64,000 nucleotides of DNA, taken from Hyposmocoma kahamanoa (taxonomy: Eukaryota > Arthropoda > Insecta > Lepidoptera > Cosmopterigidae). The stretch's first letter is position 1. Each line of letters opens with the position of its first letter. The notes beneath the pieces are model-generated. The model worked only from the letters and a program-made list of their open reading frames with translations, was not told where the DNA came from and did not search any database. This document shows positions 1 to 10,271 of the stretch, piece after piece. The stretch is from the NCBI RefSeq assembly GCF_003589595.1, contig NW_020653200.1, positions 8,723,975 through 8,787,974 on the forward strand, written 5' to 3'. Position numbers and translations under genes: made by a program.

Positions 1-1125
1 AATCAGAAAAATCACCAGGCCCCAACCAAATTACAAGTGAAGTATTAAAAGGAACAATGGAAAAGCCTGCTCCAGTAATGTTCAACAAGATACTATTTAC
101 CGGCCAAGTACCAAAACTATGAAGTCACATATAACATTCATACACAAAAATGGCAAAAAAGACAACATCGAAAACTAGACCAATCAGTCTCATGTCTAAT
201 ATCTTCAAAATCTTTGCACAAATTATCCTAGGTAGAATAAAAACCAACCCATGGAACAAGCGGGATTCAGGACAAATTATTCCACTATAGACCACATCCA
301 CACTGTGAGGCAGATTTTCGAAAAATACCGTGAATATAACAAACCGCTATTTATTGGCTTCGTAAACTACTCTAAAGCTTTTGACAGTCTCAGCCATGAT
401 TTTATTTGGGAAAGTTTGAAAAGTCAAGGGATACGCGACCAATATATTAACATAATAAAAAACATATACAACATTAGCAAAGCTAGAGCAAAATTAGAAT
501 GTTTAGGATAAGAGTTCCCAATCGAGAGAGGCGTCAGGCAGGGAGACCCTACTACCCCTACCCTGTTTTCGGCAGTGCTGGAAAATATCTTTAGGAAGTT
601 GGAATGGGAGGAGTATGGCCTGAAAATAGATGGAATAAAACTGAAACACCTGAGATTCGCCGATTTGGTGCTCTTCGAAGAATCGCCTGAAAAGCTAGAA
701 ATGATGCTACACTCTCTAAACACGGAAAGCAAAACGATTGGTTTGTCGATGAGTACTAGTAAGACTAAGGTAATCACTAACACCAAGTCAAAGATCAAAA
801 TAAGCATAGATGGGACGCCTTTACAAAATGTGGAGCAATATACTTATCTTGGTTGTATCATCTCTGCGAATGATCAAACATGTAAATAAATTGAGAATAG
901 ACTGGCAAGCGGCTGGAGGAAATACTGGGCTCTAAAGGAGATTATAAAAAACAGAGATTTACCCATAACTGAAACGAAAGACGTTCAACCTATGCATTCT
1001 TCCATACCTGACTTATGAGTGCGAAACATGGTCACTGAATAAAGTACACAGAAGCAAACTACAGGCAGGTCAACGAGCAATGGAGCGCAGCATTGCTCGG
1101 CCTGAGGAAAATTCAAAAAGTCAGG
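1..1125 (+). mobile_element. Decayed RTE-like LINE, reverse transcriptase part
   Basis: The window opens inside a non-LTR retrotransposon ORF. Split over frames, the translation shows the RT finger motif KSPGPNQI, motif A as YSKAFDSL, motif B as RGVRQGDPTTPTLF, motif C as FADLVLF and the downstream motif YLTYECETW. The order and wording fit RTE-like endonuclease/reverse transcriptases common in Lepidoptera. Motif C lacks the second catalytic Asp (FADD expected, FADL seen). Stops at about 509 and 887 and frameshifts break the frame, so this is a dead copy. The 5' part lies outside the window, and homology fades near 1125. Confidence 0.85.
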
Positions 1126-1559
1126 AGTGACAGTATTATCGATATTATTTTTATATTATTATGTGTAATCGATGTGAAAGATAAGAAGATGACGAAAGAT
1201 AGTCCTCAATTGTTACCCGCGTGATGGAAAGCGTAACTCAGCTTGAAAAGGCTATATAATATAATGATGGTTTTAAACCATTGCTTTTTCCGTAACGGAA
1301 ACAATTAAGAAAACAACAATATAAAAAATAGGTCACTTATACTTTATACCCTGTACCAAACACCAGAAATATATGACTATTTAAACAGAAGTGACAGTCG
1401 TGACGCAGCAGAGTTATAACAAGATCATGATAGAATCTATTTCCTTGCTCATAAAATAACATCAAAGACTGAAGATGACGTTTTCTGAACTTGGAGAAAT
1501 ATTATTTATGTTTCATAAACTATCACCAATATACAGATGTCTTAATAATAATAGCTTTT
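1126..1559. other. AT-rich, nothing recognised
   Basis: I see no coding sequence, terminal repeat or RNA motif here. It lies between the LINE end and a truncated MITE. Confidence 0.5.
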
Positions 1560-1836
1560 ATGTTCACGGCAGCCGCATTGTCGTTTACACGACAGAATCG
1601 TTTGAAGCTGCAATTATCTGTCGTCACATTTTTATCGTGATCTTTTATTTATCGTCAGACGGCTGTCGTTCTAGCTCTTTCCATCATCGCGACGGTTTGT
1701 CATCGTAACGTCAAAAAAATCGTGAACGACAGATAATCGTGTTGTTCTATGTGTGAACAACTTCATTTAAATATACAAGTGACGACACTTTAAAATGCAC
1801 GACTATCTGTCGTCACGACATAATGGGAACGCGCCC
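1560..1836 (+). mobile_element. MITE family A, copy 1 (left end missing)
   Basis: The right part matches the elements at 41162-41693 and (inverted) 18861-19423: blocks such as ATCTGTCGTCAC and GAACAACTTCATTTAAATAT, then the right terminus ending GGGAACGCGCCC. The left terminal repeat is missing and similarity starts near 1560. The family is built from short CGTC/GACG repeats. It has no coding capacity and is a non-autonomous DNA transposon. The right flank begins TTT. Confidence 0.7.
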
Positions 1837-1927
1837 TTTCTTGTTACTTGTTATTGAATAACTTCATAGTCTTTTATATGACGAATAATCTTCTTAATAT
1901 AGGTAATTTTTTATGTTATCAATCGAC

Positions 1928-2067
1928 AGGATGAACAAATCGTGCGTTCACCAGCACTTGCCCTTCAAAACCGAAACGCAGTAGTGTTCACTTTACTGCT
2001 TAGCGACAGAAGTAGGTAAAGTGGCAATGCTAACCTGGACAAACTCTTTCACAAGGAGCTCTACTGT
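1928..2067 (+). repeat. Dispersed repeat D, copy 1 (internally deleted)
   Basis: It opens with a segment like the D5 head (GGATGAACAAATCGTGCG), then jumps to the tail: CACCAGCACTTGCCCTTCAA, the AACGCAGTAGTG block, GACAGAAGTAGGTAAAG and CTCTTTCACAAGGAGCTCTA. The middle of the family consensus is missing. Other copies are near 27415, 41121, 46340 and 57202. It is non-coding. Confidence 0.65.
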
Positions 2068-3489
2068 TAATTAATGTACGCAAATACTTACTAAAGTAAT
2101 CGGTCGTAAACGTAAAGTTCGTAAGTCGTAAAGTAAGCGTTCGTAATATTCAGTGTAGGTATTACGTCACATGAACATTAACTAAATTGTAACTTATTTT
2201 ACTAACTTCGAACTGTTAAAAAACTCGTCATAATTAATTAGGATTTCGAAATATAATTTTACAATAACTATTTTCAGTACCATATTTCATTCATTCGTTC
2301 GTACGTTTATTATAACAGAAAGACGTCATAGTCCCAAGAAATAATTAAAATACTTGTTTGTCGCAAATACACATATGTATACAGTAACTCGTAAAAGTCT
2401 ACGTCGTGAATTTAGTGATATGTGGCATTTATAATCAGTTTCAGGAATAACTAGTGTTTGCAGTGGTGTTGTTATTCATTGACAATTCCATATAACATGG
2501 GATTGATTGTAGATGTCTAATTTAGGGAAATGAACCTAAATATTATTTAGCTTATTTCAATTTGTTTTCATCATCATTATCAAATTTAAGAGTTATACTC
2601 TCTTAATTTGTTTTATTTAATGAAAAATATGACTACGAGCTGACATTATATATTTTACGATATTTTAGGGGCACATTGAATAAGTTGTTCGTATTCATGT
2701 GTAGTGAATATGAACAACTTTTTTCATATTTTAACGTGTAGTTACTCAATGTGCTTAAAAATTGGTACATTTTTCTAATAGAGAAATAATGTTCTATACT
2801 AACATACGTGTAGACATAAACGTGGACTAGAAGTACTTAATATTTAATCATCAATCAATTATACATAATTATAGAGTTAGCAAAGACGTGAACCAGCCTT
2901 TTAAGTTGAGAAACGTAAGTAAGTAAATGACACAATTCGACTTCAGCCACTGTTAATAAAGCAGAGATGACACTGTCCATAAAATCAGGGCTAACCATCT
3001 ACTAATCAATCATTGAGAACTTTTACTGGAGGACCTGCTCAAGATCTACACACCTGCTGAGTCTGCTTACTCTGCGGAATTAGCCCGTAACATAATAATA
3101 TTACTAAGCTCACCGCTGCACGGTGTTTCTTCACTCATAGTAAAATGCGACAAAAATGCCAAGATTTCGGGAACATATATTTTTGAAATCTTATGTCAAA
3201 TAAAAATAAATGAACAGACACAAAAATAGTATTAAAATTACTCAATAAAATGTATATTAGCGTATTTTATTGAAATTATGAAACATTTACTTTTTAAATT
3301 ATAAACACAAAATCACTGTCACCGTCCTTACCTCAAAACCCTATTTCTCATCTTTTCGTGACTCTAATAGCCGCCAAATTGTAAGTATAATCAAGCAGAG
3401 CTTGTAATTCAACTTCAAAGTAATTTGGTAAATAAGCCTGCAAAACAAAGTTATGACTAGGCAAGAAATTAAACGATACGTTATTATTT
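2068..3489. other. AT-rich intergenic DNA
   Basis: Apart from the small palindrome at 2668-2755 I see no gene or recognisable repeat. Confidence 0.5.
2668..2755. repeat. Small palindromic element
   Basis: The outer arms GGGCACATTGAATAA and TTACTCAATGTGC are inverted copies. Inside them AAGTTGTTCGTATTCA pairs with TGAATATGAACAACTT. At about 88 bp it looks like a very short MITE or foldback remnant. I see no target duplication. Confidence 0.5.
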
Positions 3490-4320
3490 AGAAATGCGCG
3501 AATGAACAAGTTTTGATGCTATGTCAATTGCGCTTCCACAATAAGGATACGGCGTCATTGACCGAAACTTCAGCGTAACTAGCTTCATCGGCACCGCCAA
3601 TGCGTCTAAAAGCGGAGTCTTTACTCAATACCGAAGCAAATGACTCATCAATCTGGCGGATCTTGTTTCGCTTTCTCTGTTGCGAGCGCTTACAGCACTT
3701 GCTGGGTTGCACGAAAGGAGCCTTCTCGCAATGGCGTACTATTCAATGAATACTATTCATGTCCTCTGGCGTACCGTGGATAAAACTCGGCGAGTGCGTT
3801 ACACCGATTGGCATATCCTTTCATCAAGATGATTAACATGTCCCACCTTGGCGGTTACTATTAAAGACGCAGGTAGCAACAATAACTTCTGTTCCACAAT
3901 AATATAGTGTAGTGTGTCTTCTTCTTATGCCATTAATGCGATAAGAAGAAGACAGCTTTCGGTGTAGCGGTAGCAACCGCTAGTTGAGCAACGCGCAGCG
4001 GGAAGTGAGCGTGCCTACAGCTCCGGTACCTATTTGGAAAACGGGAGGATACTATACGTGTATCCGGAGCGGCTCACCCGATGCACTGGCCTCTTGAGAA
4101 CCGGATGAAGTCAGTGACAAAGGTCTGTGACACCCTGTACGCTGGCTGATCTGGGGTCAGAACCTGAACTTGTAAGGTTCCTATGCCCTTCCCGCATATC
4201 CAAGCGGTTGATGAAGGAGGGTCACTATAATCAAAACTTACATAGAAAAAGGTATGCGAGCTCTCGCTGTAGTCCTTCTTCGGTCACCTTCGCTTTCTAG
4301 AAGATATCGGTATAGATCTT
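3490..4320. other. GC-richer unidentified block with a perfect hairpin
   Basis: Base composition rises above the flanks. On the minus strand about 3524-3712 is open for 62 codons (reads KDSAFRRIGGADEASYAEV), which I cannot assign. At 3916-3928 and 3941-3953 the arms GTCTTCTTCTTAT and ATAAGAAGAAGAC form a perfect 13-bp stem with a 12-base loop. The 3955-4210 part resembles the untranslated end of a retroelement (for example GGTAGCAACCGCTAG), but I cannot name a family. Confidence 0.35.
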
Positions 4321-4332
4321 TGTATTTTAGTA

Positions 4333-4480
4333 CTGCCTCTATTGTTGCCGGACTGCCATGCTGAGGTCCCAGGTTCGATTCCCGGGCCGGGAATATTTGT
4401 ATGGCCTACATTTATTTCTCTCGTGAGTTTGGGTGTAATTTGAATCTCAATTTCAATTTTTCAATCTCTGGTTGTACCTA
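4333..4480 (+). mobile_element. tRNA-derived SINE A, copy 1 (A box deleted)
   Basis: The head CTGCCTCT, the block GGACTGCCATGCTGAGGTCC and a perfect Pol III B box GGTTCGATTCC at 4372-4382 are followed by the family body TTTGTATGGCCTACATTTAT and TCTCGTGAGTTTGGGTG. Compared with the copy at 26383, the stretch holding the A box is deleted. Past about 4440 the tail differs from the other copies. Confidence 0.75.
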
Positions 4481-6289
4481 TTTGTACCAAAGGTCGAACA
4501 CAAACTGTCGATAAGACACTTAGTCAGTCTAAACCTAAAACAAAAATAAAATGAACCTCAATATTATTAATAAAAAATGACAATTATTATTAAGTTTCGC
4601 AGTGTGCGGACCGCTGTGGAATACATTACGTGACAGGTATAACTTTAAAAGTGGATCAAGTCTGATCAATTATAGTAGGTTATCGTAACAGAAGATTCTC
4701 TCTAATTTTTAATACCCAATATAGCATTAAACGAGATTAAAAAAATTTTAAAGATAAGACGAAATAAACAACATCTCAAAATTGACACAAAAAGCTAATA
4801 AGCGTAGAACTTTTGAATATGATAATTGTGATTATTTCATTGTAAATACATACATACCTTGGACTATCCACTATAAAAAAAATCACACAAATATTCATTT
4901 TTCGAGAATCAGTAACAAACAAACACGTAATCAATTAATAATAAGGGAATACTGATAAGAGAAACGCGCTTAGATGTTGTTCACTTCAGAGGATGTTTTG
5001 ATAATGAAAGTAATTGGTAAAGTACTTAAATTTATATTTTTTGGAAGTTCGGGCAACTTAGATTTTATGGTGAGTACCCATTTAGCGAATCATGATGCAC
5101 TATACACATTCACACACCAAGACACAGTGTCAATAACCTTATAACAAATTATCTGTGTTTTACAATATAACATAATAATATCATTCTCAGTTTGTGCAAG
5201 TTACCGCTAAAATTGGAAAAAGTAAAATATGACATGAAAACGGAAAAGTTTGGAACCTCGCGAAAGTTTATTCAGTTATAACTTTGAGGAAACAAAACAT
5301 TTTTGGGTCGTGTTGTTTTTCAATTATTCTTTTAGCAATTACAACGAGTGGGTATTATTATGTACTTAGACATTATATTTTATGTTTGATTAATGAGAAT
5401 CGAAATTGGTAGAATTTTTACGCATGAAACAACATTAAAATGTTTTTTTAGTATAATGTGATATTATATTGATATAGGATAATAAATATTTTTCTTGTGA
5501 TTTTTATTCCTTATTTCTTAGTTTTCGCTGCATTTACTGCTCTGAAATAAATGTTTTCTGTAGTCAAAAAATAACGGGAGTAGTTAGTGGTCTACGTTTG
5601 TCTAATGAAAGTGCTGCAACTATAAGTATTAATATTGTATTAATTATAAGTCGATAAATATGTATTTAAAAAAATATTGATTAATGAGGTAAATAAAGTC
5701 TAGAATAAAAAAACATACCTGCTTTATTAACTTAGATCAAGGTAACACCTTGTTTATTTATCGGTTTGCACTAAATCTATCCATCGACGGCACGGCTGTC
5801 AAACTATGCCCCGCACAACTCCGTTTACACAATTTATGGACAATATAAATCTTCGTTCACTCGTATTCGACTTTTATAATCAATTACCCACCGGATCACT
5901 CGCTCCCGACCGCCGTAAACATTCTGGAAGCCGACTTGTTTCCACCGTCTGGGACGCCGACTTTTTAATTACGCCAATTGGTTACACAAAATTTAACATG
6001 AGTCTTATGATTGTGGCCCTGTTTTAATATTATCTCAAGCGCATTATTATTATTAATATAATTTATAGTATTTGGATCTTATTGACTACATAAATATATA
6101 TAGGAATATAATACTATCGAGGAAAATCCAGGGTGAATGTAGAGAGTACGATTGTACTAAGTTTCTAGAAAACATTCTGATGTAATACTTGTACAAAATC
6201 GACTCTCCTACTCTGTGGTTAAAAATACCACCTCACCTGCAAATGTTCATGTCATAGTAGTGACGAAAACCAAATCACTACTGTAAACT
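4481..6289. other. AT-rich intergenic DNA
   Basis: No supported gene. A 73-codon open stretch at 5806-6027 has no recognisable domain and no splice or start context, so it is not called. Confidence 0.5.
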
Positions 6290-6496
6290 GTGTCGGTTAG
6301 AACACGCGACCGTGTTTATTTGCGGTAGTTGACACGAAGAAGGCCGTACGCGCAGGGCAAACCATGCCGCCGGCCGCCACTTCAGTTGTTTCGACGAAAC
6401 ACGGACGCGTGGATGCGCGCTGCTCGCGTCTCTGGCCCAACCGTTTTATACGTGAACACGAAACATCTCACATGTGCTGGAAAATCGTAACTCAAA
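6290..6496 (+). promoter_or_regulatory. Likely promoter and 5' leader of the first coding exon
   Basis: A CpG-containing GC-rich patch stands out from AT-rich surroundings just before the ATG at 6497. It has a TATA-like TTTTATA at 6444-6450 and a TCA initiator-like triplet near 6468-6470, about 25 bases on. The leader is then about 27 bases. An in-frame TAA at 6488-6490 closes the frame before the ATG, whose context CAAAATG suits insect initiation. This is inference; transcript 5' ends would settle it. Confidence 0.4.
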
Positions 6497-7222
6497 ATGT
6501 CCAATCATCGGGATCATAACATAAAGCAACGGCGAAGTGATCATACACTAAAAAGCCTTCCGTCAGAAGTGTTGCTTAAAGCACGAAGTACTTTAGTATC
6601 ACTGGGCGGAGCCCTAAAGCCAAAACATGACCAACATCAAAAAACAAAAATGGCTAAACAGCAGGTAAAGGAGAAAAAAAAGACCAACGAGAAATTGAAA
6701 ACTAGCCATTCTGAACCGGAATTCAATGATGTTCGAAGAAATATCAAGCACAAAAGTCGTATCGAAGAAAATAATTCACGGGAATATACCAGTGCTTCAA
6801 GACCCAGACCTCTTTCAGTTGGAGCACTAAATCGATATAATAGTCAAATAGATGGTTTTGTCAGTGGAAGTATTCCAAGAGATGCATCGCCATTGCGCCA
6901 GAGACGGTTTGAGTCTTCGGAAGATGTGTGTGTGCAGACAAAACTTGTGATACCAGTGGCGGATCGATTCGGTAGTCAGGAAGTACAAGTGCAGGAGCAA
7001 ATAGAGAGACCGCGTAAGAAGCTATCGTTTCGTGAGCCGGAAATCGTGAGCAGTGGCAGTGTTACACTTGGACGTTCGCATAAGTTAATGGGTGTTAATA
7101 GCCTTACTCTACGCCCTAATCGGCTTTCGCAGCGATCGGAATCAAAGTTTTCAAGTGTAGATGGATTAGACTCTGATTTAGAGGTTAGTGCATCCACTTT
7201 AAATTATTGTAAGAAAAAACAG
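6497..7222 (+). CDS. First coding exon, probable alternative start of the NOS1AP homologue
   Basis: An uninterrupted 249-codon frame starts at ATG 6497, with an in-frame stop three codons upstream. The product is basic, Ser/Arg-rich and low in hydrophobics, with no signal peptide or membrane segment. It reads MSNHRDHNIKQRRSDH at the start, then a Lys-rich stretch (residues about 50-70) and RKKLSFREPEI near residue 174. Two phase-0 donors are available: GAG/GTTAGT after residue 229 (7183) and CAG/GTACGA after residue 242 (7222); unspliced it stops at 7246. Both would join in frame to the NOS1AP exon at 16007. The second gives KKKQ-SQAMR, much like the KSKKKSQAMR that I recall at this place in vertebrate NOS1AP. 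The protein would then lack most of the PTB domain. It could instead belong to another gene; I see no known domain. Confidence 0.6.
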
Positions 7223-10020
7223 GTACGATTGTACGACGGAAGCTAGAAATAACGATAATATTATTATAGCTGTCTTTGATGTAAAGTTCAAAAGGAGGGA
7301 ATAGTATAATGATATACTTTAATAGATCACAACGTATTAAATTATCTTTATAGTTGGGCAATGAATTTAACAAAACAATAAAATCTAGACGGCTAGTCCA
7401 AACGATTTTAAAGCTGTGTGTTAAAATCAATGAAACAACTCAAGCACTTATTGGTAATGTTTATGAAAATAACCTGTCTTTTTCCTACGGATAGTGTGGT
7501 TATGTGAAAAAAATCATTAGATTAAATTGAGGTAGGCGTTAGCACTGGCGGCTGACTATAGTATGCCGGCGAATCGTTGTATGTTAATTTAGATTCGCCG
7601 CGGCATTCACCATGAGAGCCGTCACGGAAGGGATGAGTTATTATAAATTGGCGCCTTTAGTGACATTTCTTCGTATTATTCCATTAAGAACGTTTTCTTA
7701 CGTCAGGGGCGATACTTCCGTCATCGGCTTCATTTATTATTTAGAAAATCTTCAGTAAACTTCGGTTATATTTGCGTGAGATATTTTGGAAACTGCCGCC
7801 GTCGACGTGTGAATTACGCACCGGAATAGTTACTGAAACAGAGTCCCGCCTATCATTAATTCTCTCGGTGCGTTTAGTTTACGCTTTAGATCAACATACA
7901 AGTGCTAATGGAGTGAAATGAAGCATACTATGTGGGTAGGAGCTCATAGTAAACGAATATAAAGGCAGTTAGAAAGACATAAAACACTAAACAGTTTCTT
8001 AGCACATAAAATTTTTAATTAAATACTTTTTTCGTTTTACTCGGTTCCACCTCACCAACGATAGTCAGTTGTGTAATGTACTGACATTGAGGTGGAATGC
8101 TCTTGGGTGTCAGGGCACCATCAAAATCAGCTACTGCAGAAGACGAAGCTACATTTACTACGGAGACTTCGCTCAAATCGCAAATATAACCAGCTGCTGT
8201 GTGGTCGAGCACCGAAATTAAATTTCGTGTAGTAAATTATTAATACTTTACCTTTCAAGGCGACTTAAACATCGTCAACCTCTTTTAAGGACTACGTAGA
8301 TGTTCTCTTTATTACCTGTGTACCTTAAGCTTAAGTTTGTTTATAAACAGATTCTAGGTTTCATCGATATTTTAACCTCGGGCTTCAATTTAAGAGGTTG
8401 AATCAGAAAAATGTACGTCGAATTGAATTGTTATACATTAATTTATAATTCTACAATTACTATTACAAAAATCTGCCTTGAGTGGAGACTCATGGTCATC
8501 TTTGGGACTTACACGCGTCGATACAGAACACAGTACATTGAACAGTGTTAAAATCTTTCAAAAGCCTCATTAATTATGGTTATAAGTTTCTTTCTGGAGT
8601 GTTAAAGTTCCAAGAATTATTTATAATGAAATCCATAACCGTGAGCACATTTCCGAGCATGAGGGAATTTATCTTGGGATACCGTACCATTATTACTTAC
8701 CTGGTTTTAGCAGATGTACTCTTTATCTGAAGCGTGAATTTAATTAAAAGGGTAAATAAATAACTTTAAATTATATATAAGGGGTAAAAGGAAACTCGGC
8801 GAGAAAACCTGCTTATCGGAGAAAACAACGATCATTTGTCAGGTCCCACAGCCTTTATTCAATTTGGGTGGACTAACAACATACACTTTCTATATGTGAC
8901 GGTGACCAGTAAAACTATGTTTATCCTTAAGTTATATTATACTAGATTGTGTGTGGGTGGTCATTTTCAGATTAGTGTTCTCTACCTAATTTCGGTGGCA
9001 ATTTTTTCATTGAAATAATACCTAACTCTCTACTAATAGGTACATCATTAAACGATTCATTTGACTTATTTCTTGATTCTTTTTTTATTATGAGAACCAA
9101 TGATTACGTGCAATGTACATAACGTGTAGACTGTACTAACAACCTTCTTCGATTTCTTTAAATAAAACATGAACTACATAATACCTGTGTTAGGTATTCA
9201 AAGGTTATGTTACGTTAGACTACACAAAATGTATAATTTATATGACATACCAAATAATGTGTCTTGAGATACTATAGAATTCAGTTTTAGGCAATTTAAA
9301 TCAACATTTCTTTGACCTCACACAATGTGACGACGATACACAAATAGAGTTGTGACGTCCATATGAGGTGGCTACGAATTATGATCGCCGCCGCCGTCGT
9401 GATTATCTTTATGTCATAAAGCTACTACTAGTTATTCTTACCATGCCCTATACCGTTAATTTCGCGCTATACAGTTTTGCGAATACTATACTGCTATACA
9501 TGCGACTATTGTGTTCACACATTTATGTTCAATGCTCACTAACTAACTGCTTGAACAGAGTTGATCATATACATAGGTGGTCTGCAAACCGCACGTTGTG
9601 GCAAAGGTATATAGACAAACAATCTATGACATAATGTAGTATATATTTGTAAAGGTATTTCTATGTAAAACTCTCATAAAAACCTTATCGTAAAAATCTC
9701 ATCAATAAATGATTTTTTTTCTGGATTGCTCTAGAAAAAAGTCATTAAAAGGTAACAACAAAAATTTATTTCCAATTTATTTATTTTTCAATAGCGGTGA
9801 CACATAAGTCCATTATTGAATTTCGTGCGAGCTTCCGAAAGCTTTTCAGAAGTTTGTGAAGCCATTCTTTTCCTTTCATCAAAATAGCTCTATTTATCAA
9901 ACTGGAATTGCTTAAGTAAGTATATTGTATCAACAAAACATAAGGAGTTGAAAACTTGAGCATGTTGTTTATTTGAAGTGGATCGGACACCTATTCTCAT
10001 GGTGTGAGTTAAACCTATAA
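7223..10020 (+). other. Intron-like DNA, mostly featureless
   Basis: Near 7563-7600 the arms CGGCGAATC and GATTCGCCG form a perfect 9-bp stem. On the minus strand 8015-8212 is open for 65 codons (contains SVVNVASSSAVADFDGAL) with even codon use, perhaps a fragment of a mobile-element protein, but I recognise no domain. I found no PTB-domain exon here. Confidence 0.4.
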
Positions 10021-10226
10021 CTATAATATAATGTAATGCTCACACTCATAACTCCGCACTATGGAAACCCTGTGTCGCGGGTGCCATGGATACATACATG
10101 CACAACCACAAAACACACCCGTTTGGGTGTCACGAGAGAAATAACAAATATTTCTCTCGGCCCGGCAATGGAAACCGGGACCTCTGCGTGACAGACCAGC
10201 TTGGTACCGTTTGGCCACAGAGGCAG
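10021..10226 (-). mobile_element. tRNA-derived SINE A, copy 2 (most complete)
   Basis: Read on the minus strand it starts CTGCCTCTGTGGCCAAACGG (A-box region), then CACGCAGAGGTCC, a weakened B box (GGTTTCCATTGCC), the body ending CTCGTGACACCCAAACGG, and the tail CCATGGCACCCGCGACACAG, shared with the copy at 26383. It is about 206 bp. I see no clear target duplication. Confidence 0.75.
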
Positions 10227-10271
10227 AATCCTAACAGTAACCTCAAGGCTAATATTTCAAATAGAGGAGTT

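Noticed and set aside
9368..9634. 88-codon ORF with Arg-rich start
   Set aside because: No domain, no promoter or splice context, composition like the AT-rich flanks apart from a short CGCC run.
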